Below, piece by piece: positions 1 to 7,555 of a stretch of 64,000 bases of DNA. Numbering within the stretch: position 1 is the stretch's first letter; each line of letters begins with the position of its first letter. The stretch is from Clostridia bacterium. Its GTDB lineage: Bacteria; Bacillota; Clostridia; Lachnospirales; Lachnospiraceae. The DNA lies in NCBI GenBank assembly GCA_910574255.1, contig CAJTAK010000021.1, positions 1 through 64,000 on the forward strand, in the 5' to 3' direction. Under the pieces are notes generated by a model. It saw only the letters and a list, made by a program, of their open reading frames with translations. It had not been told where the DNA came from and searched no databases. The position numbers and the translations under genes are program-made.

Positions 1-1
1 T

Positions 2-100
2 ACAAAAGATATGACAAAGCAGGAAAAAATCAATTTCTATAATGAGGGTGGAAGGGCCTTTTTAAAGGAAATGGAAGAAAGAAAGCTACAGAAAGTGTAG
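2..100 (+). CDS. C-terminal end of an unidentified protein (partial)
   Basis: An open frame enters from the left edge and ends at TAG 98-100, giving 32 residues rich in Lys and Glu (ending EERKLQKV). It is followed by a terminator-like hairpin at 172-211, which fits the end of a gene. The low G+C matches the neighbouring mobile-element genes. The family cannot be named from this fragment. Confidence 0.4.
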   Translation, partial: TKDMTKQEKINFYNEGGRAFLKEMEERKLQKV

Positions 101-171
101 TAGATTGGTAACTTAACATTTTGATAATCAATCCAACTTGTTCAGTCGGAAAATAAAAATGTTAAATTTGA

Positions 172-211
172 GAAGCACCAACGGATGAATCAATCATCTG
201 AAGGTGCTTTC
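172..211. terminator. bidirectional terminator-like hairpin
   Basis: The arms GAAGCACC (172-179) and AAGGTGCTTTC (201-211) are complementary, with a further inner GATGA/TCATC pairing. It lies between the gene ending at 100 and the convergent gene ending at 190, whose stop codon is inside the hairpin. T-rich sequence follows on both strands. Confidence 0.6.
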
Positions 212-471
212 TTTATGTCCTGCTGCTTATTATGGATTTCATTAACGGCTTTTTGGAGATAGACGTTTTTCCAATTTTGTTTGATTGTTTCCTGTTGTAG
301 TTTGGAAATACGTTTGTTTAAATATCGCTCCATCCAGTCCATGAGTATAGAGGGGATAAAGCGTTCCGGTAACTTCTGGATGATGGAAAATAGTATATCT
401 TCTAATTTGCTATATAATTTGTTGAGAAATTCTTTTATTTGGTTTGGTTTTCTAATTTCTATATCTATCAC
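190..471 (-). CDS. small helical mobile-element protein of unknown function
   Basis: A 93-residue, mostly helical, basic protein with no membrane segment or signal peptide. The frame opens with TTG at 477, but the complement carries AGGGAG six bases before a GTG whose first base is 471, so GTG is the better start. The C-terminal half (around ERYLNKRISKLQQETIKQ) resembles short orphan proteins I associate with clostridial conjugative elements; no function is known to me. It is convergent with the partial gene at the left edge and shares its terminator hairpin. Confidence 0.55.
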   Translation of the reverse strand: MIDIEIRKPNQIKEFLNKLYSKLEDILFSIIQKLPERFIPSILMDWMERYLNKRISKLQQETIKQNWKNVYLQKAVNEIHNKQQDIKKAPSDD

Positions 472-766
472 AATCAACTCCCTAAAATTTATTGTGTATC
501 TTGGAAAATGAGCATGTTTCTATCTTTAGTTTATGTGAAAGTAGAGAAAAATACAATAGCTGAAAATGATGTTGAGAATATTGTAAAGGAAATCAAGTGA
601 CTTTATTTACAGTTTAAAGAGTGTGATTTTTCATGGAAATTGTAACAAATCAGCATTGTTTTTGTAAAGGAAATAAAAGTCGGCTTTTCTTTTACATTTT
701 GTGTGTGTTGCTGGAAATTTTGGAGAAGTAATTAGTAGTAAAGAAATAAAGTGGGGTGATTTAAAA

Positions 767-1366
767 TTGAAGTATGGTTATGCACGTTGTTCTACTAATG
801 AATCCAAACAGGATATAAACAGGCAAAAAAGAGAATTGAAAAATATGGGAATTAAAGAGGACAATATCTTTTTTGAATATGAAAGCGGGGCGAAAGATGA
901 CAGGAAAGAATTAAATCGTTTGATGCAGATAGTAAAGCCTGGCGATTCTATAACATCATTAGAAGTGAGTCGATTAACAAGAAGCACGCAAAAATTATGC
1001 GAGATAATTAAAAAGGTACAAGAAAAACAAATTAAGCTTGTGATTGCGGGCAGCATTACAATTGATTGCTCCCCAGGAAAAGAATTGGACGCAATTAGCA
1101 AAGGAATGATGTTGATGTGGGGAGTATTTGCAGAATTGGAAAGAGATATTATTACAGCTAGGATTAAATCAGGAATGGAGAACGCAAAAGCAAAGGGGGT
1201 GAAATTAGGAAGACCACAAACTACAATTGCTACATTGCCATATAATTTTTTGAAGTATTATCCAATGTTTCAAAGGGGAAGTATCAACTTATCTGAGTTA
1301 TCAAGATTGTCTGGTATTAGCAGGCCAACACTCTATAAGTATTTGAAGATTGTAGAAAGTCAATAG
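767..1366 (+). CDS. serine recombinase, small resolvase/invertase type
   Basis: Site-specific DNA recombinase of about 199 residues, the usual size of the small resolvase/invertase class. The N-terminal catalytic domain starts KYGYARCSTNE, with the nucleophilic Ser near residue 9 and the conserved SRLTRS stretch carrying catalytic Arg residues near 69-72. The E helix (GVFAELERDIITARIKSG) and the linker GVKLGRP follow, and a C-terminal helix-turn-helix (LSGISRPTLYKYL) occupies the last 30 residues. An in-frame ATG exists at 701, but TTG 767 has GGGGTGAT just upstream and matches the family start. It probably resolves or inverts DNA of the surrounding element. No resolution site was identified. 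Confidence 0.88.
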   Translation: MKYGYARCSTNESKQDINRQKRELKNMGIKEDNIFFEYESGAKDDRKELNRLMQIVKPGDSITSLEVSRLTRSTQKLCEIIKKVQEKQIKLVIAGSITIDCSPGKELDAISKGMMLMWGVFAELERDIITARIKSGMENAKAKGVKLGRPQTTIATLPYNFLKYYPMFQRGSINLSELSRLSGISRPTLYKYLKIVESQ

Positions 1367-1488
1367 GTTATTAAATATAGAAGCATGGAAAAATATTAAT
1401 TAAGAAAGCAGGAAGAGGGGGGAAAGTTGGATAAATAAGAGAAAGAATAAAGTGAACAAAAATATTTTAAAACATGGAGGAATGAATA

Positions 1489-1671
1489 TTGAAAGAGTTA
1501 TTAGAGAGTCAAGCGTTTTGTACTGGCATACTGTTTGGAATGAGCCTTTATGAGCAAAAGGTTATTATGGCACACGAGAAGAAGCAACATTTAAGGATTG
1601 GAGAGAATTTATATTACATTCAGGACGGAAGAGAAAGGCTACAGGAATTAATGGACAAAATTTGTAAATAA
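1489..1671 (+). CDS. hypothetical small protein
   Basis: A 60-residue protein starting with TTG 1489, with GGAGG eight bases upstream. It is mixed-charge with no signal or membrane segment. It opens a run of closely spaced short genes (1489-2651), each with a good ribosome-binding site, a pattern typical of the accessory region of integrative elements. I do not recognise the family. Confidence 0.55.
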   Translation: MKELLESQAFCTGILFGMSLYEQKVIMAHEKKQHLRIGENLYYIQDGRERLQELMDKICK

Positions 1672-1699
1672 TTAATGGGGAGGATTAGGTATAGCAGGA

Positions 1700-1864
1700 A
1701 TGAGAACTTTATGCAAAGAGGAAAAGAAAAAGCTAAAAGTATTAGCAGATGATTTTGGTTTGCTGAGAAGAAAAGAGGTTCAGGAAATTATTGAAAATTG
1801 TAAGAGCTATGCAGAGGGACAAAGAAAAATTATAGGCGTATATGAAGCGGTATATATGCATTAA
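1700..1864 (+). CDS. hypothetical small protein
   Basis: A 54-residue frame starting ATG 1700 and ending TAA 1862-1864 (MRTLCKEEKKKLKVLADDFG...). GGGGAGG lies at 1677-1683, 16 bases from the ATG, and AGGA sits immediately before it, so initiation may be at a weaker codon a few bases upstream. It is charged and helical with no known motif. It sits 28 bases after the preceding small gene and appears to be in the same operon. Confidence 0.45.
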   Translation: MRTLCKEEKKKLKVLADDFGLLRRKEVQEIIENCKSYAEGQRKIIGVYEAVYMH

Positions 1865-1909
1865 TGTGAAAATGATATATTTAAATTATTTTTGGAAGGA
1901 ATAATCAGT

Positions 1910-2290
1910 ATGAAAAGATACATAGTAGAAGTAGCCAGGCATGGATATAGGGAAGTTGAAGCGATAGATTGTGATGATGCAGAACAGACAGCAAGTGATC
2001 TTAATGCTTGTGATGGTGTTCAGTGGTCGGATTTTGTGAATGTAGTCAGGGCATGGGAAAAGGATTATGAGGGTATGCGGTGGGGAGATTTATCACCAGA
2101 AGATAGGAAATTCTTGTTATTTGATTATAAATTGACCGACATTGACGCATGGGAGAATGGTAAGCATAAGGAATTTACAGGAAATGGAATGTGTTTTGTA
2201 GATTTGAATGCGGAATGCTGCTGTATCAATGGAATTGTCAACGATGGACAACTTTATATTAATGAAGATGATGTGATAGTTTGTGTGTGA
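1910..2290 (+). CDS. hypothetical acidic protein of a mobile element
   Basis: A 126-residue acidic protein (MKRYIVEVARHGYREVEAID...). The frame extends to a TTG at 1892, but GGAAGGA eight bases before ATG 1910 favours the later start. The N-terminus has a beta-alpha pattern, and the C-terminal part has a CCC stretch and ends in a DDVIVCV strand. There is no signal peptide or membrane segment. It lies in the run of short genes and no function can be assigned. Confidence 0.55.
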   Translation: MKRYIVEVARHGYREVEAIDCDDAEQTASDLNACDGVQWSDFVNVVRAWEKDYEGMRWGDLSPEDRKFLLFDYKLTDIDAWENGKHKEFTGNGMCFVDLNAECCCINGIVNDGQLYINEDDVIVCV

Positions 2291-2309
2291 TTGGGGAGGA
2301 AATTAATTT

Positions 2310-2651
2310 ATGGGAGAGTACACAAAATGGACTGAGAAAACAGCTAAAAACAGCCGTGACAGTTGGAAGAATTTAATTACTTCCAGGATTGATGTTGCCT
2401 TAGAGCGTGTTAATAGAGATAATTTAGAGTACATAGAACTATGCCAACAGCAACAAAAGGGTGAAAGTATAGTTGACATGCTGCTTAAAAAGTTGGATAA
2501 AGAAGAGCAGGATATTGTACACCAATATTATGATAAGGAGATTGAAAAGGAGAATTATGAGCTAGAGGAAACTTATATGCAAGGTGTAAAGGATGGGATT
2601 TGTTTTTTGCTTGGGTTGGGAGTGCTTCGGGTTAAAGATTGGTCGTTGTAA
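2310..2651 (+). CDS. hypothetical helical protein of a mobile element
   Basis: A 113-residue, highly charged, almost entirely helical protein (KLDKEEQDIVHQYYDKEIEK). It begins ATG 2310 after GGGGAGGAAAT and follows the previous gene by 19 bases. A weak hairpin followed by a T-run (about 2665-2705) may end the transcript. Similar small helical proteins occur in phage and conjugative elements, but no family or function can be named. Confidence 0.55.
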   Translation: MGEYTKWTEKTAKNSRDSWKNLITSRIDVALERVNRDNLEYIELCQQQQKGESIVDMLLKKLDKEEQDIVHQYYDKEIEKENYELEETYMQGVKDGICFLLGLGVLRVKDWSL

Positions 2652-2753
2652 TATTATTTTATTAGAGAGAAAGCTGTGTCAGTGATGGTATGGCTTTTTC
2701 TTTTTGAGAGTAGTATAATTTGAAAAAATAATAATTGAGAGGTGAAATATTTT

Positions 2754-2864
2754 ATGTATAATATTGAAATGTTAGAAGATAAAGCCCAAGAAATATTAGA
2801 TATGTCACCATTGACAGAGCAGAATGCTGAAATATTGGATTCGATAATGAAATCGTATCTATAT
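2754..2864 (+). pseudogene. gene truncated by an IS200-like insertion
   Basis: An ATG at 2754 with GAGAGGTGAAAT upstream opens a frame (MYNIEMLEDKAQEILDMSPL...) that continues for about 37 residues and then runs into the left terminal hairpin of the IS200-like element at 2865, reading stop at 2898-2900. The good ribosome site and natural-looking start suggest a real element gene whose 3' part was displaced. No continuation was recognised right of the insertion. Confidence 0.45.
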
Positions 2865-2920
2865 CCCCCATTTGAAATGGGGGCCGAGGCAAAGCCGTAG
2901 CGTTACCTAGAGTAAAAAAA

Positions 2921-2975
2921 TCCTCCTATGTTACAATGATATTGGTTTCGCAGGCCATATCAAAACATAGGAGGT
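2921..2975 (+). promoter_or_regulatory. RBS-sequestering hairpin of the IS200-type transposase
   Basis: CCTCCTATGTT (2922-2932) is the exact complement of AACATAGGAGG (2964-2974), which holds the Shine-Dalgarno of the transposase starting at 2983. The hairpin would hide the ribosome site and keep transposase synthesis low, as known for IS200. The pairing is seen; the function is inferred from the family. Confidence 0.65.
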
Positions 2976-2982
2976 ATCCAAA

Positions 2983-3405
2983 ATGGATAATCAAAGTATA
3001 CAACATACTCGTTGGAATTGCACGTATCATATAGTGTTTATTCCAAAATATCGTAGAAAAATTATGTATGGAGAAACAAAAAGAGACATAGTGGAAATTA
3101 TTAAGAAACTATGTGAGATGAAACAGGTACAGTTAATCGATGGGAAAGTATGTGTGGATCATATTCACATGTATGTGGCGATACCGCCCAAAATGTGTAT
3201 TTCGGAATTTATGTCATACCTAAAAGGTAAAAGTACACTGATGTTGTTTGACAGACACCCAGAGTATCGAAGTAAATATGGGGATAGACATTTCTGGGCA
3301 AGAGGATATTACGTTTCAACAGTGGGAAATGTGAATGAAGAGACAGTACGCAGATACATTCAGGAACAAGAAGAGAATGATAAACTAGAGGACGGAAGAA
3401 AGTAG
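2983..3405 (+). CDS. tnpA: IS200/IS605-family Y1 (HUH) transposase
   Basis: Single-strand DNA transposase of 140 residues, the normal size for TnpA. The HUH metal-binding motif is DHIHMYV (His60 and His62), and the catalytic tyrosine is Tyr125 in the C-terminal helix (TVRRYIQEQ). The N-terminus (NCTYHIVFIPKYRR) is characteristic of the family. The enzyme would act as a dimer on the hairpin ends at 2865 and 3501. No accessory tnpB is present, so this is an IS200-type element. The gene looks intact. Confidence 0.93.
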   Translation: MDNQSIQHTRWNCTYHIVFIPKYRRKIMYGETKRDIVEIIKKLCEMKQVQLIDGKVCVDHIHMYVAIPPKMCISEFMSYLKGKSTLMLFDRHPEYRSKYGDRHFWARGYYVSTVGNVNEETVRRYIQEQEENDKLEDGRK

Positions 3406-3596
3406 TGAGCCCTACATAGGAGGGCAACCAGAAATAATGGTACTGCGAAATCCCGCCTCTGGCGGAACCAGTAATAATCCCCGGAGGGGTAAAATCTAAA
3501 CCCCCATTTGAAATGGGGGTTGCTAACTTAAGCAATAATTTTGATTATAATTATATTACAAACAACAAGAGATGTAAAGCGGAAAGGGGCATAGCC

Positions 3597-3776
3597 ATGA
3601 AATCTGAATTGTATGAGGCGCTGCGGTTATATGGGGCCATGTACCCGGATAAGCTGGAGACTCTGACGGAAAAAGAATTTTGGATGATGAAAGAGCAGGA
3701 GAAAAGGAGGAGAGAGGATGGAAATTTTCGTAATGGCAGGATGTATTGTCAGTGTGCTGGTGCTCTGCGTGTTTGA
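3597..3776 (+). CDS. hypothetical small charged protein
   Basis: A 59-residue frame from ATG 3597 (MKSELYEALRLYGAMYPDKL...), with AAAGGGG upstream. The first 45 residues look like a soluble helical protein; the tail is encoded by the same DNA as the overlapping frame at 3718. The base composition is higher in G+C than the element to the left, suggesting the mobile DNA ends before here. The family is unknown. Confidence 0.45.
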   Translation: MKSELYEALRLYGAMYPDKLETLTEKEFWMMKEQEKRRREDGNFRNGRMYCQCAGALRV

Positions 3777-3798
3777 GCATAGGATTCAGCAGGGATAA
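3718..3798 (+). CDS. membrane microprotein overlapping the preceding gene
   Basis: A 26-residue frame ATG 3718 to TAA 3798 encodes MEIFVMAGCIVSVLVLCVFE plus a short polar tail, a single hydrophobic helix. AGGAGG six bases before the ATG is much stronger than most sites nearby. It overlaps the end of the previous small gene by 59 bases in another frame, suggesting translational coupling. Function unknown. Confidence 0.4.
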   Translation: MEIFVMAGCIVSVLVLCVFEHRIQQG

Positions 3799-3910
3799 TC
3801 ATATATCAAACGTATCATTATTCCCCAAAATGGTTTTTATGAAAAATTTTTAACCGGAAAAGTATTCCGAATCAGCGGTAAGAAAATAAAATATTGTACA
3901 GAAGACGTAA

Positions 3911-3959
3911 AAAGCCGGATAAGTTACAGGAGTTTCAGCCTGTTGCTTTATCCGGCTTA
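3911..3959. terminator. bidirectional intrinsic terminator
   Basis: AAGCCGGATAA (3912-3922) pairs perfectly with TTATCCGGCTT (3948-3958). A-rich sequence precedes and T-rich sequence follows, so it can end transcripts in both directions between the small genes at 3597-3798 and the minus-strand MATE remnant. Confidence 0.7.
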
Positions 3960-4065
3960 TCATTTTCGGAGAATGATTTACCCTCCGGGCAAGTATTACG
4001 CATTTTACAAAAGATTGAGGAATTTGCCAGGCAGCAAATTTGTCTCTGACGTGTAAGTGTATGCG

Positions 4066-4440
4066 TTAATCAGGCTGAAGCTCCGCTGATTTTGGAAAAT
4101 ATTTGCGATAAGTAAATACAAACAGTATAATCGCAAGGGCCGTGGACAGATAGTCCGTAATGGGCTGAGCCGCCGCCAGCATCCTTGCGGAATCAAAAAT
4201 GTTCCGGAATAGAAACAGAACCGGAAGATAAATGATTCCCTGACGGCTGACGGAGAGAATCAGCGCCGGAAGTGCGGACCCGGTAGACTGGATGGCGTTG
4301 ATAAATACAAACAGCAGGCCCATTGCAGGTCCGGAGTAGATATAGATACGGGCAAATGACATGCCATAAGTAAATGCTCATGTACGGTAAAGAAGTAAGC
4401 AACCGAAAACAAGAGATAGACCGCCAGCACCACACTATTC
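4066..4440 (-). pseudogene. C-terminal remnant of a MATE-family efflux transporter
   Basis: The minus strand encodes about 100 residues matching the end of MATE multidrug/Na+ antiporters, including IYIYSGPAMGLLFVFINAIQ followed by membrane helices and ending at 4066. Just upstream of GMSFARIY the frame has a stop, and the preceding hydrophobic stretch is in shifted frames. The DNA beyond 4440 is a palindromic repeat instead of the first ten helices. It is therefore a decayed fragment and not a working transporter. Confidence 0.7.
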
Positions 4441-4471
4441 CAACCAAAGAAGCTAAAGACTAAAAGGCAAG

Positions 4472-4621
4472 CACCGTGGAAATGTGTATAACTTGCTATT
4501 CCGTCATGGAAAAGTCCGTTCACAGAACATGGAAAAGCTAAAGTGCAGCTTTCCCACATTCTGCAAACAGACTTTCCCACAACTCCATAAGACAGCAAGT
4601 TATGCACATTACGCACAGTGC
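4472..4621. repeat. long imperfect palindrome (MITE-like)
   Basis: About 150 bases fold on themselves. AATGTGTATAACTTGCT (4481-4497) pairs with AGCAAGTTATGCACATT (4594-4610), and an inner pair ATGGAAAAGCT/AGCTTTCCCACAT closes a short loop. It has no coding capacity and lies where the MATE gene breaks off. This is consistent with a non-autonomous palindromic element, but no transposase or target duplication was identified. Confidence 0.6.
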
Positions 4622-4681
4622 CGACTACTATGGAATCCCCATCATTCATACTTATTTTTACAATTTGTTCTATACTTATTC

Positions 4682-4724
4682 TTGACAAAGCGACACAAAT
4701 GACGCATAATAGAAAGCGACACAA
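4682..4724 (+). promoter_or_regulatory. promoter and probable operator of the TetR-GNAT operon
   Basis: TTGACA (4682-4687), a 17-base spacer and CATAAT (4705-4710) form a near-consensus sigma-A promoter. AAGCGACACAA occurs twice, at 4688 within the spacer and again at about 4714 just after the -10, with ACACAAGTGT forming a near-palindrome. Such paired sites over a promoter fit autorepression by the TetR protein encoded next. The operator assignment is inference. Confidence 0.65.
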
Positions 4725-4751
4725 GTGTTGCAAAAGAAAAGAGGTGATAAT

Positions 4752-5351
4752 GTGAGCTTGAAAGGAGATAAGACAAAACAGGACATTCGAGAAAAGGCAT
4801 ATCAACTGTTTGCGGAAAAGGGATTTAAAGATGTAACTATGAAAGATATTTGCGAGTTTACGGGACTTAGCCGTGGAGGACTATACCGCCATTATGAAAG
4901 TACCGAGCAGATATTTTTGGAGATAGTTAATGCTTTTTCCAATAAGCAAAAAAGTGAAGTATTTACTAAAATTGAGCAGCACGTTCCAGCTACCACGATA
5001 TTAGAGGAACTTCTTTCAAGATATGCAACAGAAATGATTGATTACGAAAATTCTCTAAGCCTTGCTATTTACGAATTTTATAGTAATCCAGCGGTTTCTA
5101 AAGAAGATAATTCAGTGAAAAAACAGTACAAAATTTCAAAATCAACATGGATAGAGCTTATCAACTACGGAATTGATACGAAAGAATTTAATTCCGTGAA
5201 CCCGGAATCAATTTTCAATGTAATTATTTTTGCATATCAAGGAGTACGAATGTATAGCAAGTTGATGAAAATGGATAAAGATATTCCCAATCAAATAATA
5301 AATGAAATAAAGCGGCTATTATTGCCGGAGGAGGTTCAGCATGAAAAATGA
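4752..5351 (+). CDS. TetR/AcrR-family transcriptional regulator
   Basis: One-component repressor of about 199 residues. The N-terminal helix-turn-helix domain (residues about 8-55) shows the family pattern: AYQLFAEKGFKDVTMKDIC, then TGLSRGGLYRHYES. The C-terminal ligand domain is all-helical and divergent, so the inducer cannot be predicted. GTG 4752 is preferred over the upstream TTG 4725 because AAGAGGTGA sits just before it. The gene overlaps the following acetyltransferase by 11 bases, so they form an operon, probably self-repressed through the direct repeats in its promoter. Confidence 0.88.
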   Translation: MSLKGDKTKQDIREKAYQLFAEKGFKDVTMKDICEFTGLSRGGLYRHYESTEQIFLEIVNAFSNKQKSEVFTKIEQHVPATTILEELLSRYATEMIDYENSLSLAIYEFYSNPAVSKEDNSVKKQYKISKSTWIELINYGIDTKEFNSVNPESIFNVIIFAYQGVRMYSKLMKMDKDIPNQIINEIKRLLLPEEVQHEK

Positions 5352-5865
5352 TATTGTTTTGGTAAGACCAACTTTAGGGCTAAAAGAAAAAGCACTTGAT
5401 TATCGAAAGGAACATTTTCAACATGGAGAAGAAATTATCTACGGAAGTGAGCTTTTTGACAAGACAGAAAGTTACGAGGAATGGCTATCCTCTGTAACGC
5501 TAAACACGAATCCCAAAACGGTAAATGAAAATTGGGTAGTTACGGATACTTTTTTTGCTTTAAGAAAAAGTGATGACAAGATAATCGGAATTATTGATTT
5601 AAGACATACGCTGAATGAATTTTTGAAAGATTTAGGGAATTGTGGGTATAGTGTACGTCCATCTGAAAGAAAAAAGGGATATGCGACAGAAATGCTATAT
5701 CAACTTCTCCAAGTGGCTAAAGAAGCAGAAATGAAAGAACTTCATATATCTGTTGAAAAAGAAAATGCAGCGTCAATAAAAGTTATACAAAAAAATGGCG
5801 GCGTGTATGAACGGAGCTTTTCTTTTGAAAATGAAGTAGCAGATATTTATAAAATTAAATTATAA
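5341..5865 (+). CDS. GNAT-family N-acetyltransferase
   Basis: A 174-residue acetyl-CoA-dependent acyltransferase. Motif A for the acetyl-CoA pyrophosphate is at about 100-118 (YSVRPSERKKGYATEML), with the R/Q-x-x-G-x-G/A pattern as RKKGYA. The later strand-helix KELHISVEKENAASIKVIQK is typical of the fold. The C-terminus ends with a strand near residue 170, giving full family length. The acceptor is unknown; coupling to a TetR regulator suggests a detoxification role, which is inference. GGAGG lies eight bases before the ATG inside the upstream gene. Confidence 0.85.
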   Translation: MKNDIVLVRPTLGLKEKALDYRKEHFQHGEEIIYGSELFDKTESYEEWLSSVTLNTNPKTVNENWVVTDTFFALRKSDDKIIGIIDLRHTLNEFLKDLGNCGYSVRPSERKKGYATEMLYQLLQVAKEAEMKELHISVEKENAASIKVIQKNGGVYERSFSFENEVADIYKIKL

Positions 5866-5880
5866 ATTTTTGAGTTTAGA

Positions 5881-5922
5881 GTTTAGCGGGGGCGACAGCT
5901 TGAGTGCTATTGCCCCTCTGAA
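5881..5922 (+). terminator. hairpin after the acetyltransferase gene
   Basis: GCGGGGGCGA and TTGCCCCTCT flank an inner AGC/GCT pairing, giving a stable stem-loop just after the stop codon at 5863-5865. The same GGGGGCGACAGCTTGAG text is familiar to me from conjugative transposons next to the sigma factor gene that follows here. It may be a terminator or an element-specific RNA structure. Confidence 0.45.
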
Positions 5923-5982
5923 TTATAAAAAAGTAACAGTAAACCATGCAACGCCCTATGTGGGAGAAAGGGGGAATCATTT

Positions 5983-6435
5983 ATGCCTTGCACAGAAGCA
6001 TACAGAGAACACATCATGTATACTTTCAATGGTTATTGCAAGACCGTCATACGCTTTGCGGCTATCAACGCATGGCGTGACAGGAGCAGACGGCGGCAAA
6101 AGGAAATATCCCTTGAATACCTCACAGAAGAAAAGTTTTACCCTTTAGGCACAACAGACGAATATTTTGAAGCACCCTATGAAGAATACCCCGTTACGAT
6201 ATGCGGTCAGACAGTTATCCTCACCAATGGGGAGCTTGCCGCTGCCCTGTTATCTCTGCCAGAGAGAAACCGGGAAATGATTTTCCTTTACTTTTTCGGA
6301 GATTACACACAACAGGAAATCGGGAAAATGTACGGGCGCTGCCGAAGTACAACCGGGTATCAAATCCGCAGGACGTTAAAGCTCTTGCAAAGAAAAATGG
6401 AGGTGCTTTCGCATCTTATGAAATCCGACTGCTAA
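5983..6435 (+). CDS. RNA polymerase sigma factor-like protein of conjugative elements
   Basis: A 150-residue sigma-70-type protein. The N-terminal region reads YREHIMYTFNGYCKTVIRFA and the middle has ISLEYLTEEKFYPLGTTDEY, both characteristic of sigma-like proteins carried on Tn916/Tn1549-type elements. The C-terminal sigma region 4 helix-turn-helix is at about 95-135 (LPERNREMIFLYFF, TQQEIGKMYGRCRSTTGY). AAAGGGGG upstream supports ATG 5983. No other transfer genes follow, so this is probably a leftover of an excised or decayed element. Confidence 0.75.
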   Translation: MPCTEAYREHIMYTFNGYCKTVIRFAAINAWRDRSRRRQKEISLEYLTEEKFYPLGTTDEYFEAPYEEYPVTICGQTVILTNGELAAALLSLPERNREMIFLYFFGDYTQQEIGKMYGRCRSTTGYQIRRTLKLLQRKMEVLSHLMKSDC

Positions 6436-6733
6436 TTGATAATGAATTTTTTGAGACAACATTTTATTCCTGCGGGCAACGAGCCAAGAGGACATGCTGG
6501 CATGTCCATTTGACTTCATCGTGCAAGGTATTCATCTTAAATACATAGCAAGCTATATAATGAAACAAAATCCAGCAATTGTCAAGATGTAAAATGAAGA
6601 TATTTTACAAGACGAAGTAAAAAATAAGAGGTAAAATAACTGTAATAAGCAGTAACATCCAGTCAGCTTATAGAAGAATTTACAAATGCAGGCTGCAGTG
6701 ACCGGCTGATACGGAACTGGAATGGAGATTTAC

Positions 6734-7555
6734 ATGAAAAAAGAGATTAGGACAGTGGTCTATGATGACGAGCTGAGGCTTGAAGCATACCGTTTTGAGG
6801 GAATTGTACAGCCTTTTCCCAACCATTTCCATGAGCATTATGTCATAGGATTTGTGGAGGACGGCATGCGCAGGCTTTCCTGCAGAAATCAGGAATATTC
6901 CATAGAAAAGGGCAGCATCGTGCTTTTTAATCCGGGGGACAATCATGCCTGTGCCCAGAGCGACGGCGGGACTTTTGATTATCGTGGTTTTAATATCCCC
7001 AAAGAAACCATGCTTGTTCTGGCAGAGGAGATTACCGGAAAAAGAGGGCTTCCGGGCTTTTCGGAGAATGTTATTTCTGATCAGGAGGCTGCCTGCTACC
7101 TGCGTCCGCTTCATGAGTTGGTTATGAAAGGGACCGGGGATTTTGGAAAAGAGGAAATGCTGCTTTTTCTGATTTCGCTGCTGATCCGGAAGCATGGGCA
7201 GCCCTTTGAAAGCTGCATTCCTGAGTGCAGGCAGGAGATTGAGAAAGCCTGTGAATACATAGAGCAGCATTTTATGGAGCACATTTATCTGGATCAGATC
7301 TGCCGCCATGCGGGGCTCAGCAAATCAACACTGCTGCGTGCATTTACAAAGTCAAAGGGGATTACGCCCTATCGCTATCTTGAGACGATCCGCATTAATG
7401 AAGCCAAAAAGCTGCTGGCAGAGGGAATTGCGCCTGTGGAGGCCGCTATGCGGACAGGATTTTCCGATCAGAGCCATTTTACGAATTATTTCAATCAATT
7501 CTTAGGGCTGGCTCCGGGTATTTACCGGGAGATATTCGACCAGAAACTTAGCTAG
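6734..7555 (+). CDS. AraC-family transcriptional regulator
   Basis: A 273-residue activator. The N-terminal cupin sensor domain (residues about 1-110) has the HFHEHYVIGFVEDG motif. The C-terminal DNA-binding domain (about 170-270) contains two helix-turn-helices: LDQICRHAGLSKSTLLRAF and the second with AAMRTGFSDQSHFTNYFNQF. ATG 6734 is seven bases after TGGAG, so it is favoured over ATG 6722. The next gene in the same direction is a DUF2000 protein, a pairing I recall from other Clostridia. The effector is unknown. Confidence 0.9.
   Translation: MKKEIRTVVYDDELRLEAYRFEGIVQPFPNHFHEHYVIGFVEDGMRRLSCRNQEYSIEKGSIVLFNPGDNHACAQSDGGTFDYRGFNIPKETMLVLAEEITGKRGLPGFSENVISDQEAACYLRPLHELVMKGTGDFGKEEMLLFLISLLIRKHGQPFESCIPECRQEIEKACEYIEQHFMEHIYLDQICRHAGLSKSTLLRAFTKSKGITPYRYLETIRINEAKKLLAEGIAPVEAAMRTGFSDQSHFTNYFNQFLGLAPGIYREIFDQKLS

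Larger units (their letters stand above)
2865..3519 (+). mobile_element. IS200/IS605-family insertion sequence
   Basis: A 19-base hairpin sequence (CCCCCATTTGAAATGGGGG) occurs identically at 2865-2883 and 3501-3519 and flanks a single Y1 transposase gene. IS200/IS605 elements have no terminal inverted repeats and use subterminal hairpins for single-strand transposition; here the same hairpin marks both ends. The exact cleavage sites lie a few bases outside the hairpins and cannot be fixed without an empty site. Confidence 0.8.

Noticed and set aside
508-600. 30-residue frame with ATG 508
   Set aside because: Plausible composition but only a weak ribosome site and no recognisable feature; too short to support.
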